NCBI GenBank assembly: GCA_029207755.1
Contig: JARCOQ010000002.1
Coordinates: forward strand, 39,504,244 to 39,568,243
Direction of reading: 5' to 3'
Source: Chamaea fasciata
Lineage: Eukaryota > Chordata > Aves > Passeriformes > Sylviidae
Length of the DNA: 64,000 bases
This document shows positions 1 to 13,185 of this stretch, piece by piece (the stretch's first letter is position 1; every line of letters begins with the position of its first letter). The notes under the pieces are model-generated. The model was not told the DNA's origin. It worked only from the letters and a program-made list of their open reading frames with translations, and searched no databases. A program made the translations under genes and the position numbers.

Positions 1-817
1 CAAACAACTGGCGAAGAACTCGTAGCTATTGATCCAAGCATAATGTACATCATGCTAATGGAATCTCCCCTCCAAAGAGTCGTTACCTGGACCAACATGC
101 AGTAAGGGCAGGTTTTGCACACTCTTCCAGAGGGAGCATAATGATGAAAGCAATCATTCTTCATCTTCCAGAGTCTAGCAGCACCTACCATATGATAGAA
201 ATATAATTGGAGCTTCTCCAGCTGAAAACAGTCAGTTTGATGTGAGAATTGGGCAGACATTGCCACAATCATCTGTCCTGTCTTTGAACTACAACCAAGA
301 ATAGACATATGAGATTGTTGAAACCATAATTTTGCAAAATGCAACAAAAGTAAAAAATTAACAGACTGCTACATTAATAACATCTACCAGTAGACCTGAA
401 ACTACCTAAAACAATCTCAGCCCTTCCATATCATGACCATATTAATCTCATTATCCTGTCTATTTCTGAAAATGACAGGAAAGAATATGCCTTTTTTGGT
501 ATGTTTTGACATAGTATATGAATGGGACACAGAAAGCATGTATTTAAGTCCTAATCCTTTTCAAACCTCCATGCTGGCTATTTTACAAGGATTTACAACC
601 CTCTAGCTGGTTTGGTTCTCACCAGTCAGCTTCCTTCTCATGCATCACTTTAACTGCACTCCTTTACCTCCTTGCTTGGGATTAGGGCATTCAACTCACA
701 GTGGTGCTTCAATAGTTGATTGTCTATGCATGCCAGGGAGGGAGGACTACAATGCAACATAAAGAGCTCCGGGGGGGTGTCTTAAACAATGCATATTAAT
801 TAACTGCAGACTGCAAT

Positions 818-918
818 GGTTTGGGGGTTTTTTGGTTTGGTTTGGGGTTTTTTTGGTTGGGGTTTTGTTTGGTAGGTTGGTTGGTTGGTTGGTTTTCTTT
901 TTTGGGGGATGGGGGGGC
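818..918 (+). repeat. GT-rich low-complexity tract with TTGG repeats
   Basis: About 100 bases made almost only of G and T on the + strand. It includes a GGTT/TTGG tetranucleotide run near 871-893 and G-runs of four to seven bases at 823-827, 844-847, 859-862, 904-908 and 911-917. A further G7 run lies just upstream, near 769. It is simple repeat DNA with G-quadruplex potential on the + strand. It is not a telomeric repeat, since no TTAGGG units are present. Confidence 0.8.
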
Positions 919-3900
919 TTTCTGCTGTTTTTTATTTTTCTTGAGAGCAAGCGTTTAATGTAAGAGAGCAATCATTTATTCTCTTCTACCCAGCTCTTCT
1001 ATTCACATGAAGGCATTAACAGTATATCTAACAAAACAATTTTTCAGAGAGGTAGGAAATATTCAATTTCATTTCTGTGCTACATAAAAGTACCACTTGC
1101 AGTTAATATTCTAGTAGTATTGCTGTAGAACATGAATCAACACTGGGAAGCGGGTTCCATCTGACTGGACATCATTACACAGCTTACAACAATAACACTT
1201 TAGCTAGACATCTGCCGCCCAGAGCAAATGAAAACTTCCCATGTAAACATCTAATTAACAGTCTTCAATTTACAAGAATATCATTTGAATGAAATTTCAA
1301 GTTTCTGCTCTTCATAATATATTGGCAAAGTTAATGTTAACACTTCAAGCATAGCATAGTTTGGGTGTTTTGAGATGTGTCTTTATCTAGTATGAGCCAT
1401 AATAGAACCATGTAGTTGAATGGAACTGGTATTTTACACTGGCTAAAGATCTGCCTCCTTGAGCAACTGGTCTATTTGAATTTTACCTCTTGCATATAAA
1501 GTCTGCTTTTGAATATTAATGCTGCTTTTCTAACTACCAAGTGAAACATGGAAATATCTTAGAGTAACTAAAGTTTCCTGTGTATTTTTCTTTTCCTGGG
1601 GGGATCATGCAGTCCTTGCAGATCTTATTATTTCTAAAGCTTCTGAGGAAAATAGAGTAAGTTAATAATTCATTGCTGTCACTTAGAAACATGGAGAAAA
1701 TTATTGTGATAAGGCTTTTCCTTGAAAAGAGGGAACCTTTTTGCAGTAGAAGAATATATCAGACATTGAAGTAGTGTGCAAAAAATAGGAATACATTTAA
1801 TTATTAAAAATATTTAAATATTAAAATAGATATTAAATTTAAATGGGTAAAGCGTATGATATAGATTTTAAAAAATAGGAAAGAAAATTTTGATATTTGT
1901 AGAGTGTTTTCAGCTTATTTAGAGATAAATTGTTCTAAATCAATTGTATTTTTAGGAGCTTTTAAAAATAGTCTTGGACTTCAATGCAGGGCAGAAAAGA
2001 TCTTAAACGGACTTTCCTAACAATTTCTTGAACAAGTGTTTCTGGAACACTTATCCTGATATGTCTTCTGAGTAATACTCCTAGTTCTTTCTTTGCACAA
2101 GTTGAAACACATTTGAGGGTAAAATATTTGAGCAGCAAGACACAGTACCAATTAGTAAACTGATATTAAATTTTCAATATGTACCAACACTTACTTGAGC
2201 ATACCAGTAAAAATGCAGAATAATTTAAATATCTGCTTGTTGTAAAATTTCTTTAGCTGATAGGTTACTGATCTGAACTTCTGTTACATTTATAGTTAGG
2301 CTCTGTTTCAGTTTATTACCTTAGAAATTTAATTTTTGCCAAATTTCTATCATCCATGACATTGGTGCTATTAATAGAGTCTTTAAACAAACTATGTTCT
2401 TAAGTTTTGGTTTCAATAAAGTCATTAAAGCAATGCATAATTTAAATTAATAATGACCAGCAGATTCATACAAAGAAAAAAACACTCCTAAAGACCCTTG
2501 CAATTCTGACATGTCAGTATTTTCCAAACTTTACTGCACAGAAACACTGCAGAGATCATATTTATTTCCTGTGCTAAGAACAGAAGCTACATCTGTTAGC
2601 AAAAAAACTTCTAGTGTCATCCACATGAAATTATATTTACATACATGGACAACATTTGCACCAGTGAGAGCTGTGTATTTTCATGCACAAATGTTCGTGT
2701 GCAGCAAACAGCAAGGACAAAATGAAAGGCCTGGCTGTGGCTCCTGTGAAAGAAACAGCCTTAAGACAGTTTGCATAGATTAGCTTAAATAGAGCTGGAA
2801 GTAGTTTGTGGTACATTAATAATTAGACAGCATATTCCAATGACCTAAGATATCACACACAGGAATTGCACCCTTATAAATGTTTGAAAACATGAAGTAA
2901 AGAAAATCCAAATAATTTCGTGCTTTGCCAAGGGACTGTGCCAAATATAGGGTTTTTTCTAATTAAGTCAACAATATTAAAATAAAAATTACTCTATCCA
3001 GGGTAATATTATTAAAAATATATATATAAAGTAGATTTTCTTTTGCTTATCTAAGTGGCTTTACTATAGCAATAAGTCACATCCATTTTCTTTAAGCATT
3101 AGAGGTTTGTGCATCTATTATGAGGGAGCACGAGGAAGCAAAGGGAAATGAGATAGCCCAAAGCCATTCATGGAGAAATAAAGGTTTCAACTATTTACAA
3201 ATACTTGTTCTGATTCCTTGTAGTCTACATTAAAGGAAACTGACAGATCCCAAACCCAAACTAATGTCAAATGACAGATTGCTCAGATCAGAGCACTGTG
3301 AGGGGCCACAGGCTAAATGAGTCAGTGCAGCTTCTCTCCATTTGCATCTTTAAAATTCTTATTTCCAACATGCAGACAAACCAATTTCATACTCCTGATT
3401 TTTGATCCAAATGAAAAATTCAGGGGATGATTTTCCAACCACCAATAACTTTTTTTTTAATTGCAGTTAGTAGGTGTTAAAGTTTGTAAATGTTTTAACT
3501 AAATGTTATGCATCCCTGATTGCTGTGGTTGTATCTCTAATGTGCTATAAAAATTTACTTTGGTTTGTAATTCAAAAGATTATACCAAAAGAATTAATTG
3601 AAAACAGAGAAAGATACTAGTACCTATAACCTAACCAAACTACCCATTGCTAATTCTTCCTCCCCAACAGGAATGGCCACACATCTGACTTCCAATTTTT
3701 CTTACTCTGTAATTGATATTTAGAAAATACAAAGCTCCAAGTATAAGCTGCCTAACATTAATTTCTATTAAGATCCAGACCCTGTGTCCCTGTCTATGCA
3801 ACAAGACCTCTGTAAAATCCTGAGTTGTGTAGCAATTCTAATGTTTGCTGTCTCAACTGCTCAGCTGCTTCAGCATCCAAAAACAATTTCTACCACAGCA

Positions 3901-4302
3901 TCAAGACATCTGCTTGTGAGAATCTGCTATGAATGATGCAACAGAATGAAAATTAGAGTTTCTGTTTCTCATTATCTTAATCTTGATGGAAGTCTCTGCT
4001 CATTGATTTAGCGTGTGATATGGAGAACAAATGCACATCCTGGTCCCAGTGGGTCAAGGTAAAACTGTCCCTGGTAATAAGGAAGGCTGAAAATTTCCAG
4101 CATCAATTTCCAACATACAATAGTATGTCCTCTACCAGCTGTAAATAATATCTGAGAATTTCTATGATGTGTGATAGAAGATATTAATGAATTAATATTT
4201 TTTCAGTAAGATAGTGGAATACTCAAAGTATCTGTAGTATCAGTACATTTCATTTATACTTAAGAATTAATCAAAGGAAAAATTATATGGCAGGCTGTAC
4301 TC

Positions 4303-4387
4303 TGCCATGTAATTTTATGTTCTTTTTATTTTTTATAAAATATAAAAAATTACTTGCCATATATTTTTATGTCCTTTTTTTTATACT
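4303..4387. repeat. Diverged tandem duplication, period about 52 bp
   Basis: Two AT-rich copies begin with TGCCAT at 4303 and 4355 and continue through similar TTTTATGT and T-rich stretches. The copies differ at several positions. Low sequence complexity limits how sure the duplication is. Confidence 0.45.
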
Positions 4388-5865
4388 AAATCAATAATGT
4401 CTGTATTTCTTATTTTTTACTCCTTCCCCTCAACATAAGACCAAAGTTTATGGTCAGTCTCAAAAGTTTTCTGTAAACAGAGCAGCAGGAAGGAAAAACA
4501 ATTGCTACCTTTTAACCAAAATACTTTAAAAAATAAAACACGCAAAACTTCCCATACAAGCAACTCTTATACATCCTATCACACTCAGTCCCATTCTCTA
4601 AATCACATGAAACCTAAAGGAAGCTGAACTGTGTCAGTCACATTTGTGGGGACCTCACACTGTGTTCACCTTCATCACCATTTTCACTACCTCTCTGTCA
4701 GTCAGCAGCGATTAAGAGAAGGCATTTCAGACTGCCAAATAAAGGATGTCCAAACACCATCTATAAGAAAAGATCCAGCATTTCTTATGAGCCTGATTTC
4801 CAACCATCGGCTTCTTAGCAGAAACTTGGTCTCAGAGAACACCTTTCTATTCACATCAACATGGTAAACAGCGTGGAATTCCATCCTTCCAGATAAAGCA
4901 GTACTTTCTTTATCAAGGACTTACTCTCCCTGGTCATACTTCATTGCTGAAAGACGAACAAAATTGACAAAATTACTGATCTGAGCGAGGTAATGCATTT
5001 TTTTAAAATAAATGTACTAAGCATGTTTTCCAAAGTATTACTGGTGAATATAAATTTTGAATAGACTGCAATATTTTTACAGTGAAAATAACAATTTGAA
5101 AATATTATCTGAAAACTATAGTTGCTAAGTATTTTGCAGCATTCCAGTGTTAATCTAAATCCAATCCTGAAGACATAGAGTGGAAAATTTACACTCTCAT
5201 TCATGTTTCTCTGGCTTGTAGCAGTTCTCAAACTAGTTTAATGGATTATGCTGTCTTTCAGAAGACTGACATTATAGAAATATTACTCATATGTATGTCC
5301 AAACTTTCTGATATTCTGGACAAGAAAATCACAGCTTCTGCAAGCTGGGCATCCAACAATTGCAATATTTCTGATACAATCAGAGTGGAAAATTATAATA
5401 TGTAGATCTCTGGTGAAAAGATACACTTTGAAATCACATTCAATTTCAATTTAGCTCCTTTAATTATTAATTTGTTTGGGGGTTTCAGCTTCAAGAGCAG
5501 TCTATGTCTGTGCTTTAAGCACTTACATCCTCTCACAGGTCTTCTGTCATGTTTGTCAGCCCAGTCTAATGGCTATTTCTGCATGAGCAGGTAGTTTGGA
5601 TCAATAGGAGAAGCAAAAATTTGATACTATCCACACTGTCCACTGTCCAAAGTTTCTCTTTGGAATAGACCTATCTCCATTCCACAGATGGATTCCTGTG
5701 GAATGCTTTTAATCTGAAAAGCAATTCACTCCTCAATCATCCCTTCTAGTTTAGTATCAACTGAAGTTCAGGTTGCTAAACTCAGGCTCCTTCATTTCAC
5801 TAACCAAGCCCACAGGGAGTGGGGACGCAATGAGGCAATTAATATCCATGTCTTGCAGCAGTTGA

Positions 5866-5919
5866 GATTTTGTCCCACAAATTATGTCCAAGCAAGGATT
5901 TTGTCCCACAGATTATGTC
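5866..5919. repeat. Short direct repeat, 23-bp units, period 31 bp
   Basis: A 23-base unit beginning GATTTTGTCCCACA occurs at 5866-5888 and again at 5897-5919 with one mismatch. It looks like a local tandem duplication in intronic DNA. Confidence 0.8.
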
Positions 5920-8360
5920 AGATCATGAAATGTACTTATAGCTGGGAAATTAAATTAAGATTTGAGGGTGAGGTCCAGTTCCAGGTTGAGATGCCAAAAT
6001 GTGGAAAACTACAATATAAATTAGACACCTGCACATTTTAATAGAGGTTCAACTGACTGCTGACAAGATCCATGAATTAACATTTTGTCATGGGTGCTCT
6101 TTACAAAACCCATGACACATTTAAAATAGAAACGCATCTCACGTGCAGTTTTAATTTTACAAACAGCCTCTAGAACAAAAAGTTTTCTTTCCTCCTTGGT
6201 CATCATGTCGATCCTTCCAAGTGTCAGCTTGATTAGAATAAATCTTTCTGAATACTGATGATGGAAATTGTCCTCATTATTTTTCCTCAGTACTTCATGT
6301 ATTAATACTTCCATAAAGGCAGGTTGCTATCTGATATATTCTAGGGTTGCATTTTCCTTTACTGCATGATCCTCTTAGTTCAGAGTCACAACTACTGGTT
6401 TTCTATGAATCTGGTCCTCAGTCGCTGTGTCAAAGAACATTTTATTTAATCAAAAATTTTAACAGCCTTTTTGTATCATGATCATTTTGAAAAATAATAT
6501 CATAGTATAAAAAACAATTTCTCTTCCAAAAAAGAAAAAATCTCTTTTTCAACCAGTTTCTTAACATTCCCTAATTTTTGAATTAAACGTATTTATCTAG
6601 TCATGTGAATTTCAGCATGAAAATCATACTTGAAACCCATGAAAGATTAGATCTGGACTTATTTTCTCTAGAAAATAATTCTTTTTAGCAAATATTATAG
6701 TAATTTAATCTCATTCGGTGTACTTAACCCATGTTCAATTTTATCTCAAGTCCACTTGCTGTTATATCTTGATTACTCTTTCCTAATAATTACTGCTAAA
6801 ATCTTGTTGCAGTTGATCTCAAGACAACAGAGTTTTGACATCAAAACATCTCATCTCTTGACTCGTTAACTCTTATGTCTTTTTCTTCATGTTATTAGAC
6901 AGATGAAAACTCTTTTCTACAGAGACACTGATTTTGTGCCTCTTTTTTTTCTGAAACCTTCTATGGACAACATCCATCTCCTTTTTGTGATTACAATGAT
7001 TTTTCCTTAATTTATATACAAAAATCTCCAAACTCTCACCTCGATCTCTCAACCATCCTTTCTCTATTGGTTCATCTATCATCATCTTTCCCTCAGTTTC
7101 TAGTTAGTTAATAATTTAGGGTTGCTTCTTTTCTTGAATTATCCTTAATTCTACCCCAGCCCCATTCTCCTCTCTTTTCATCCCTTCTATTTATGAAGTT
7201 AAATACTTTTTAACTTTTTTTTGAAGTTAAAAACTTTTTGCTATAATACTTTTTTTTTATTAAAATATGTAGACATGCTACACAGGTGGTCTCTCCGTGG
7301 CTGAGAGATATTGGCAGGGAAGGAAGGGAAGTCTATGTTCCTGCTGTGTGCAGCAAGTATTATATGAATAAATAAAGTATTTCAGTTTCCATCATAACCA
7401 GACCTCTGGCTTTTATCCCAAAGACACACAAAAAAAAAAGGGAGGACAGATGAGTGCTAGGCACCTTAAGGAAAATGATAATTTCTGAGCCAAATAATTC
7501 AACAGCAAATGTGTTTGTAATTCCTTTGGGTAAAAGATCCATCCTTTCCCTCATGGATAACAGAAGCTTTTAACTACATAGAAATGTAATTGATAATATC
7601 CATAAGATTCATTAGATAATCTTCCATATGCATCTAACTTTCTTTTCCTCCAAGGTCAGAATTTCAAAACTGTTTTATAACAGGAGTTAAACTGTGTATA
7701 AACTTCTATCATTTGCAAGCATCAAAAGGAATAGCCTTTCGTTTTTCTGATCTTGTCAGTATGTTGATGAGAACTATCACTGTTCTCCAAAGACTATTTC
7801 CATACAAATTATGTCATCAGAGCATTGGAAACTGGGCATGTTGATAGATTTATTTTGTTTAAATTACACCAAGAGAAAATGAAGTAAACTTGCATTCCTG
7901 CCAGTTTCTAAATCAGTGTGTTTCTTCAAAGGTGTGACTTATCATTACAAAATTTCAAGGCTTCTTATTTGTTGGAAAAAAAAATCCAAACACTCAAAAC
8001 TCTAATACAGCAACATTTGCCTAATACGATAATGTTTTCTATAAAATTACTTTTAGGTAAATAATGTGGCTCAAATACTCGTGTGTATTTTCTTTAGGGA
8101 AAGATGGGAAATGCGTCATCAGGTTGTACTGGGGAACCCTAGAGTTGACATGTCCTTCCTCTGCCCCATTCACTTTTAAATCTAGTATTTTCTTCTACTG
8201 TCTGCTGAGAGCAGTGAGTGGTTTCACATCTGAAGTGAACAGAAGCACATTTTTCACTGGAATGAAATTCTGTTTTCTCCACCATAATGTTTATAAACCT
8301 CAGATATTAAACCACCATTTCTCACAGAGTCAGAAAATAGGGGATATTGTTCTTTTTCTT

Positions 8361-8423
8361 GAAAAGAAAGAAAGAAAGAAAGAAAGAAAGAAGGAAAGAA
8401 AGAAAGAAAGAAAGAAAGAAGGA

Positions 8424-8491
<68 letters not shown>

Positions 8492-8497
8492 GAAAAG
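8361..8497. repeat. (GAAA)n microsatellite
   Basis: About 137 bases of GAAA tetranucleotide repeat, interrupted by two GGAAAG variants near 8391 and 8421. The strand is all purine. The open frames across it, Lys/Glu/Arg-rich on + and Ser/Phe/Leu-rich on -, are artefacts of the repeat lacking stop codons. It is likely length-polymorphic. Confidence 0.97.
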
Positions 8498-9949
8498 ATA
8501 CGCAGTCTCATGCTAATGATTTAATTTGAGCACATTATTGAGTTTTAGGCCTATGTAAATCGCTCCTAGTATAAATCAAACGACTTTGAAGTTTAACACA
8601 TCCAGCCTATAAATGTAATTCCTTGCCTTTTGTGCTGCTGAAGAGCCCAACCCAGTCCTGTCAAAAGTGACATACTCCTGATTAAATACTTCTCAGGAGT
8701 AAAACACAACATTGTACTCTCCATGATTTCTGATCAGAGACTCCACAGAGGTTTGCCAGCAGAACAAGTATCAGTCTATACTGTATCAGTCAGAAAGTCC
8801 TCTCTGGACAGGTATATCTAAAAATCCAACCATCCCTGAGGTAGAGCCACCCACCTACTTAGATTCTCTAACTCATAGGTTTTACCTTAGTTTTCAAATA
8901 CAGGAGATAGAAGCACCCCATGTCTTCCCCCACTTCTATGGAATACCTGAAAGAATTTACTGATGATTACCTGCTTCCAGTGTCCATGCTTCCTAATCTG
9001 CATCTTCCAAGACCTTCAAGGGAGTCATAACCACTACCTAACCTGGGAAAGGATACACAACACCTGCAAGCAGGGCTTGGATTAAGTGCCTTCTAAGAGT
9101 TCTCATATTCCTTCTAGGCTCCCAGTTCTCTGTCAGGAAAAGAGCCATGATAATTTACGGCTCTTCCAGGCCTGCAACTCTAAGACAAAATAAATTCAGG
9201 GTCTTTGTCATTTTAGAAGAGAAAAGATGTGCTGATTTACATGCTTCTTCATGGATTTTGTTATTAATATTGTGTAAGCAAAACCAAAATTTGAAACTCC
9301 TAAATGCGAGCAGCTGAACATTTCTCATGAATATGCTTTACTGGGGTTACTTACCAGGAGGTATAGTTGACCTGCAATTACAGACTCAGAGAAAAAAATA
9401 AAAGCCCATCTACAAAAAGCAAAGATTATTTAAGTCCCTTTGCTACACTGTGCTGTGATGCCATAAATCATGTTTTGACCAGATGTAATTAATTTTATAA
9501 GTTTTTTTTCCTTCTCTTCTTTTGAATTTTGCTTCTCAGTCTCCTCAGATCTGATTTCTAAGGTCAATTTTTTTCTAGATGGAATAGTCTTTTCCTTATA
9601 TTGAAATGTGATTTGACAATAATATAGTGGTGAAATTCTGAAGACAAATTATGAAGGATTACCTTTTTTACTGTTCTACAAAAGTCTCATTACAATTCAC
9701 CCCAATAAGTGTCATAGGATACTAATCCACTGATGTTTCCATGAAATTTTTGAATTAAGGAAGGAGTAGTAAAACAGATTTATTAAAACCTTTTTGAAAC
9801 AGAAGATAATTCAGTTATCATCTTCATCATCCCTTGCTACAGAGGCAGCAGTCTTTAATCCTATCTATTATCCCTGAAAGATATCATCATGGAATTTGGC
9901 TGGTAGGATGGGAGAGATATTTATATATTTATGGATTTATCCTTTCCAG

Positions 9950-10077
9950 GATAACTATTCTTCCACACGGGAGTCTGCGAATCCTGAATGCTTCTAAGTC
10001 TGATGAAGGGCGATATTTATGCCAAGGTGTAAATGTATTTGGATCTGCAGAAATCATTGCATCACTGTCTGTTAAAG
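9950..10077 (+). CDS. CNTN5: CNTN5 exon: second half of Ig domain 5
   Basis: This 128-nt internal exon starts after cctttccag and ends at AAAG|gtatga. It enters with the last base of a split codon (phase 2 intron before it) and leaves in phase 1. It encodes 42 whole codons with the typical second half of an I-set Ig domain: the strand ending GSLRILNAS, then [10 protein letters not shown], where the Cys codon at 10020-10022 is the second disulfide Cys of Ig5, then the closing strand [11 protein letters not shown] is a potential N-glycosylation sequon. The partner Cys and core Trp are in the upstream exon outside the window. Compared with the mammalian protein as I recall it, C-R-G-E-N reads C-Q-G-V-N here. 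An open frame extends upstream into the intron, but the exon start is set by the acceptor and by family alignment. Confidence 0.93.
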
Positions 10078-10481
10078 GTATGAAAAAATGCTTTGACAAT
10101 AAATAAGATTTTCTGACTAATATTTAAATGTTACTTAGAATTCCCAGCCAGCCATAAAACAGCATTCTCCAGGCTGAATAAAAAAGCATTTCCAACAAGC
10201 TAAGTGGACTAAACTCCATCTGGTCAAACACTGAATCAGACTGCATACTCCAGCTCTTGTATTGTAGATGTGTCATAAGAATTAGTATATATATTAAATC
10301 ACTCAAACTATAAATAATTCTATCATTAAAGGAATCAATATCCCTTTTAACATATTTTATCTTTGTGTGTCTTATCTTTATAGCTCACTTACCCCTAACA
10401 TTTTCTGCACGAAAATAAACCTTTAAATTATAGAAATAATTGTATCTATATAAAATCCAGAGTAGAGTAGTGCCTTAGAAG

Positions 10482-10515
<34 letters not shown>

Positions 10516-11019
10516 CCACAGCATAGCAGTCAATTTCTGAACCTTTTTTTTTTTTCTACTGAATTTGTGGTATTTCTTTGCAGGTGTTCAAGCCTTTTAA
10601 CTTAATTTTTCAAACTTCTTCCTATATTTAGTAATCCAGGAAACATCCTTTATTATTTAATGTGAAAAAACGAAATTTTCATGCAATCACAAGATTCCAG
10701 GTGCTGCAGCCTGAAAAAATAATAATAATAAAAAGTTGTTTTTCCTGAAACTAATAGAATTAATTAATCTATCTCAGATGTCCTATAGATTGTTGTTTAG
10801 GATTCTGCCTTATTGACTCCATGAAACTCCCTGTACTTTCTGATCCCCAGTGTCATGCTTCAGTGTGAATTATGAATATATTTCAGTATTTGACTGCCTT
10901 AAATTCATACTAAGAGCAAATGTAAGCTCTGAGTAAACTCAGCAGTACTCAATCCTATTGTTTTGGTCTGGCACTATAAGTAGAGTTCCATCTGACTGTT
11001 CCTTACTCTCTGTTTCAAG
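10078..11019 (+). other. CNTN5: Intron between the Ig5 and Ig6 exons (942 bp)
   Basis: A phase 1 GT-AG intron, gtatga to tttcaag. It contains an AAT microsatellite at 10483-10514 and a shorter one at 10716-10733. Nothing else was recognised. Confidence 0.9.
10483..10514. repeat. (AAT)n microsatellite
   Basis: About ten uninterrupted AAT trinucleotide units. A second, shorter run of about five units lies at 10716-10733. Confidence 0.95.
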
Positions 11020-11195
11020 AACCTACAAGAATAGAGCTGACTCCCAAGAAGATTGAGTTAACGGTCGGAGAGAGCATTGTCCTCAGTTGCAAAGCCCTCC
11101 ATGACAGCACAATGGATGTCACCTTCTTCTGGACACTCAATGGGCAGCCAATTGACTTTGAGAAAGAAGGTGGACACTTTGAAAGCATCAAGGCA
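11020..11195 (+). CDS. CNTN5: CNTN5 exon: first half of Ig domain 6
   Basis: A 176-nt exon that starts after ctgtttcaag in phase 1 and ends in phase 0 at AAGGCA|gtaagt. The split codon with the previous exon is G+AA (Glu), giving [11 protein letters not shown]. The exon encodes the first half of Ig6: the first disulfide Cys in LSCKAL (TGC at 11088-11090), the core Trp in FFWTL (TGG at 11130-11132), then [18 protein letters not shown]. The GHFES stretch is characteristic of contactin-5 in my recollection; contactin-4 has a clearly different sequence here. No stop codon or frameshift is present. Antisense open frames overlapping this exon are shadows. Confidence 0.96.
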
Positions 11196-12807
11196 GTAAG
11201 TGACCGTGCATTTTTCATCTTTGTGCTGGGAACTATTAGAAGTTTTCATGCTTTTATATGTCTGCCATTTACCAAATTTTGACCAAGCTGAGAGATAATT
11301 GGTTTCTGTAATATTGGAAAGAAGTGTTAGATAGAGGAGGTGCAAACTGCAGATCACTAGAATTACTCCAGGTAGTTTTCTTCAAGATGACACTAAATTT
11401 AGACTTGCACATCCAATTACTAGTGATGTAACGATAAGCTTTGTGAGAGAACAGAGACGAGTTTTCATCAAATCCTACTTACATTCTTCTGTTGATTTTA
11501 ATATAGAAAGGATGCTGCTATAAGCATTGATGTCTCTCTCTCAGATAACATGGCTGTTGAAATGCCCTCTCCTCCTAATGCTTTACTTGCCTAGAATATA
11601 TTTTAATATCTGAATAGCAAGGGCTATATTTACTAACTCCCCTGCATGAGGTACTTCCTGACTGTGTAACTATTATTTATGTCAATAAGAATCATATGGA
11701 CAAAAATATGCATACCAATTTCAAATATTGCCACTTGAGTCAAAAAGAGTTTCATGTGATCAAATGGTATGATAAAGTTATTCGAACCTGTCTCATGTAA
11801 AATGATTTGAACATTTCTTAGTAGAAACAGATCTTTTAATGTGAACAAGTTTGGAAATGGAATCTACAGTCATTTAACTGAATCTTCCAACTAATGAAAT
11901 GTAAATCAAATTTCTGTGCTATGTTAACAGAAAAAAATGAAGTTCATAAAGGTCGGGAAATTTTAAAACTTAATGTATCTCATTTGAGTACAATACAGCA
12001 AAGTTAACTTTACATTAAAACCCTTGTCAGCTGCAATCAATTTATTCTTCTGCTTGCCTAAATGGAAGTCATACTCTTTATGAAATTTATATCCACTTGG
12101 TAGGGGTTCATGTTTTTAAGATTTGAGTTTACTTCATTAAGCCTTTTAATTGAACAACATTAGTAAGGTATATCTTAGTGGAGAGGTTCTTAGCATAGTT
12201 ATCTTCATCTGAGGAATACAACACTCAACACTATTTATGTAAGAAGGAAAACTTTCACTCTTTTTTAACTTAAAGGTCATTCTTTGATTCAAGAAAACAC
12301 CCTATTATTACAATTTAACTTCAAGTCATTCCCAAAAAAGTGAAATCTAGAATATGTTCGTTGGTTCTTTCCATGTATTTCAGCATCTCTCTTCAAAGGA
12401 AATTTTTTATCACTGGGAAAAATCCACAAGTTAGGAAATTTTCAAAATAATTTCATATCTCAAGTCAAAAAAAGCTAATTTAATATCATTTATTATATGA
12501 AAAAATAGGGGTTTGTAGATCTCTTTCAAGGATTCTTCAGTAATGTCATTTCTACAAGAGAAAGCTCTCAAATTGATAGAAATAAGTCTTAGTGAAAGTG
12601 ATCAAAGACAACATCCAATTTTCAGACAAATTTTCATGCAAATCTCACCAAAATTACTGATTGCTTTAACTGTCCTGACATGATTAAAATTTGGCCAAAA
12701 CTTGGTAGATTTAACCAGCTAATTGAGTTTATATACCTCCTCGTTACTAGTGCTCTAGTGCTGCTAGAGCGCCACTGCTACTTTAGTAAGTGAAAATAGT
12801 GCTACTC

Positions 12808-13185
12808 ACAGAATCACAGAGTAAGCCAAGTTCGAAGTGGCCCACATGGGTCATCAAAGTCCAGCTCCTGGCCCTGCACAACACCATCCCCAAAAGTCAC
12901 ACCATGTTCCTGAGAGTTTTGTCCAAACACTTTCTGAACTCTGTCAGACTGGTGCTGTGACCACTGCCTTGGGGAGCCTGTTCCAGTGCCCAAACACCCT
13001 CTGAGTGGAGAACCTTCTCCTGATACTCAGCCTAAACCTCCCCTGAATCACCTTCAGGCCATTCCCTTGGGTCTTGTCACTGGTCATAAGTGTGAAGAGA
13101 TCTGTACCTACCCTTTTTCTTCCCTTAATAAGGAAGTAGACGGCAACAAGCCCTCACCTCAGTCTCCTCCAGGCTGAACAAGTCT
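12808..13185 (-). mobile_element. CR1 LINE 3' fragment (minus orientation)
   Basis: The sequence from AGAATCACAGAGT onward follows the reverse complement of a CR1 3' end. Landmarks are GGGAGCCTGTTCCAGTGCCC, then the conserved CTCCAGGCTGAACAAG near 13168-13183. CR1 elements are chicken-repeat-1 type non-LTR retrotransposons that are usually 5'-truncated on insertion, as here. The copy is diverged and its boundaries are approximate. Confidence 0.85.

Larger units (their letters stand above)
1..9949 (+). other. CNTN5: Intron (3' part) upstream of the Ig5 exon
   Basis: No exon was recognised here. The preceding contactin exon, encoding the first half of Ig5 with its first Cys and Trp, should lie upstream of base 1. 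The stretch is AT-rich and non-repetitive apart from a GT-rich tract near 818-918, a 52-bp-period duplication near 4303-4387, a 31-bp-period duplication at 5866-5919 and a GAAA microsatellite at 8361-8497. The short open frames here look like chance. The intron ends with a pyrimidine-containing acceptor, cctttccag, at 9941-9949. Confidence 0.8.

Noticed and set aside
871..893. TTGG repeats considered as interstitial telomeric sequence
   Set aside because: The vertebrate telomere unit TTAGGG is absent; this is a plain GT-rich simple repeat.
8064..8516. 150-codon open frame ending in a Lys/Glu-rich tail
   Set aside because: The tail is the GAAA microsatellite read as protein; the upstream part is ordinary intron with no recognisable domain.
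9834..10106. 90-codon open frame that could suggest an exon start upstream of 9950
   Set aside because: The upstream residues do not resemble contactins, and a good acceptor lies at 9948-9949.
12752..12770. Small inverted repeat GCTCTAG/CTAGAGC just before a CR1 copy
   Set aside because: A 7-bp stem is within chance for a window of this size.
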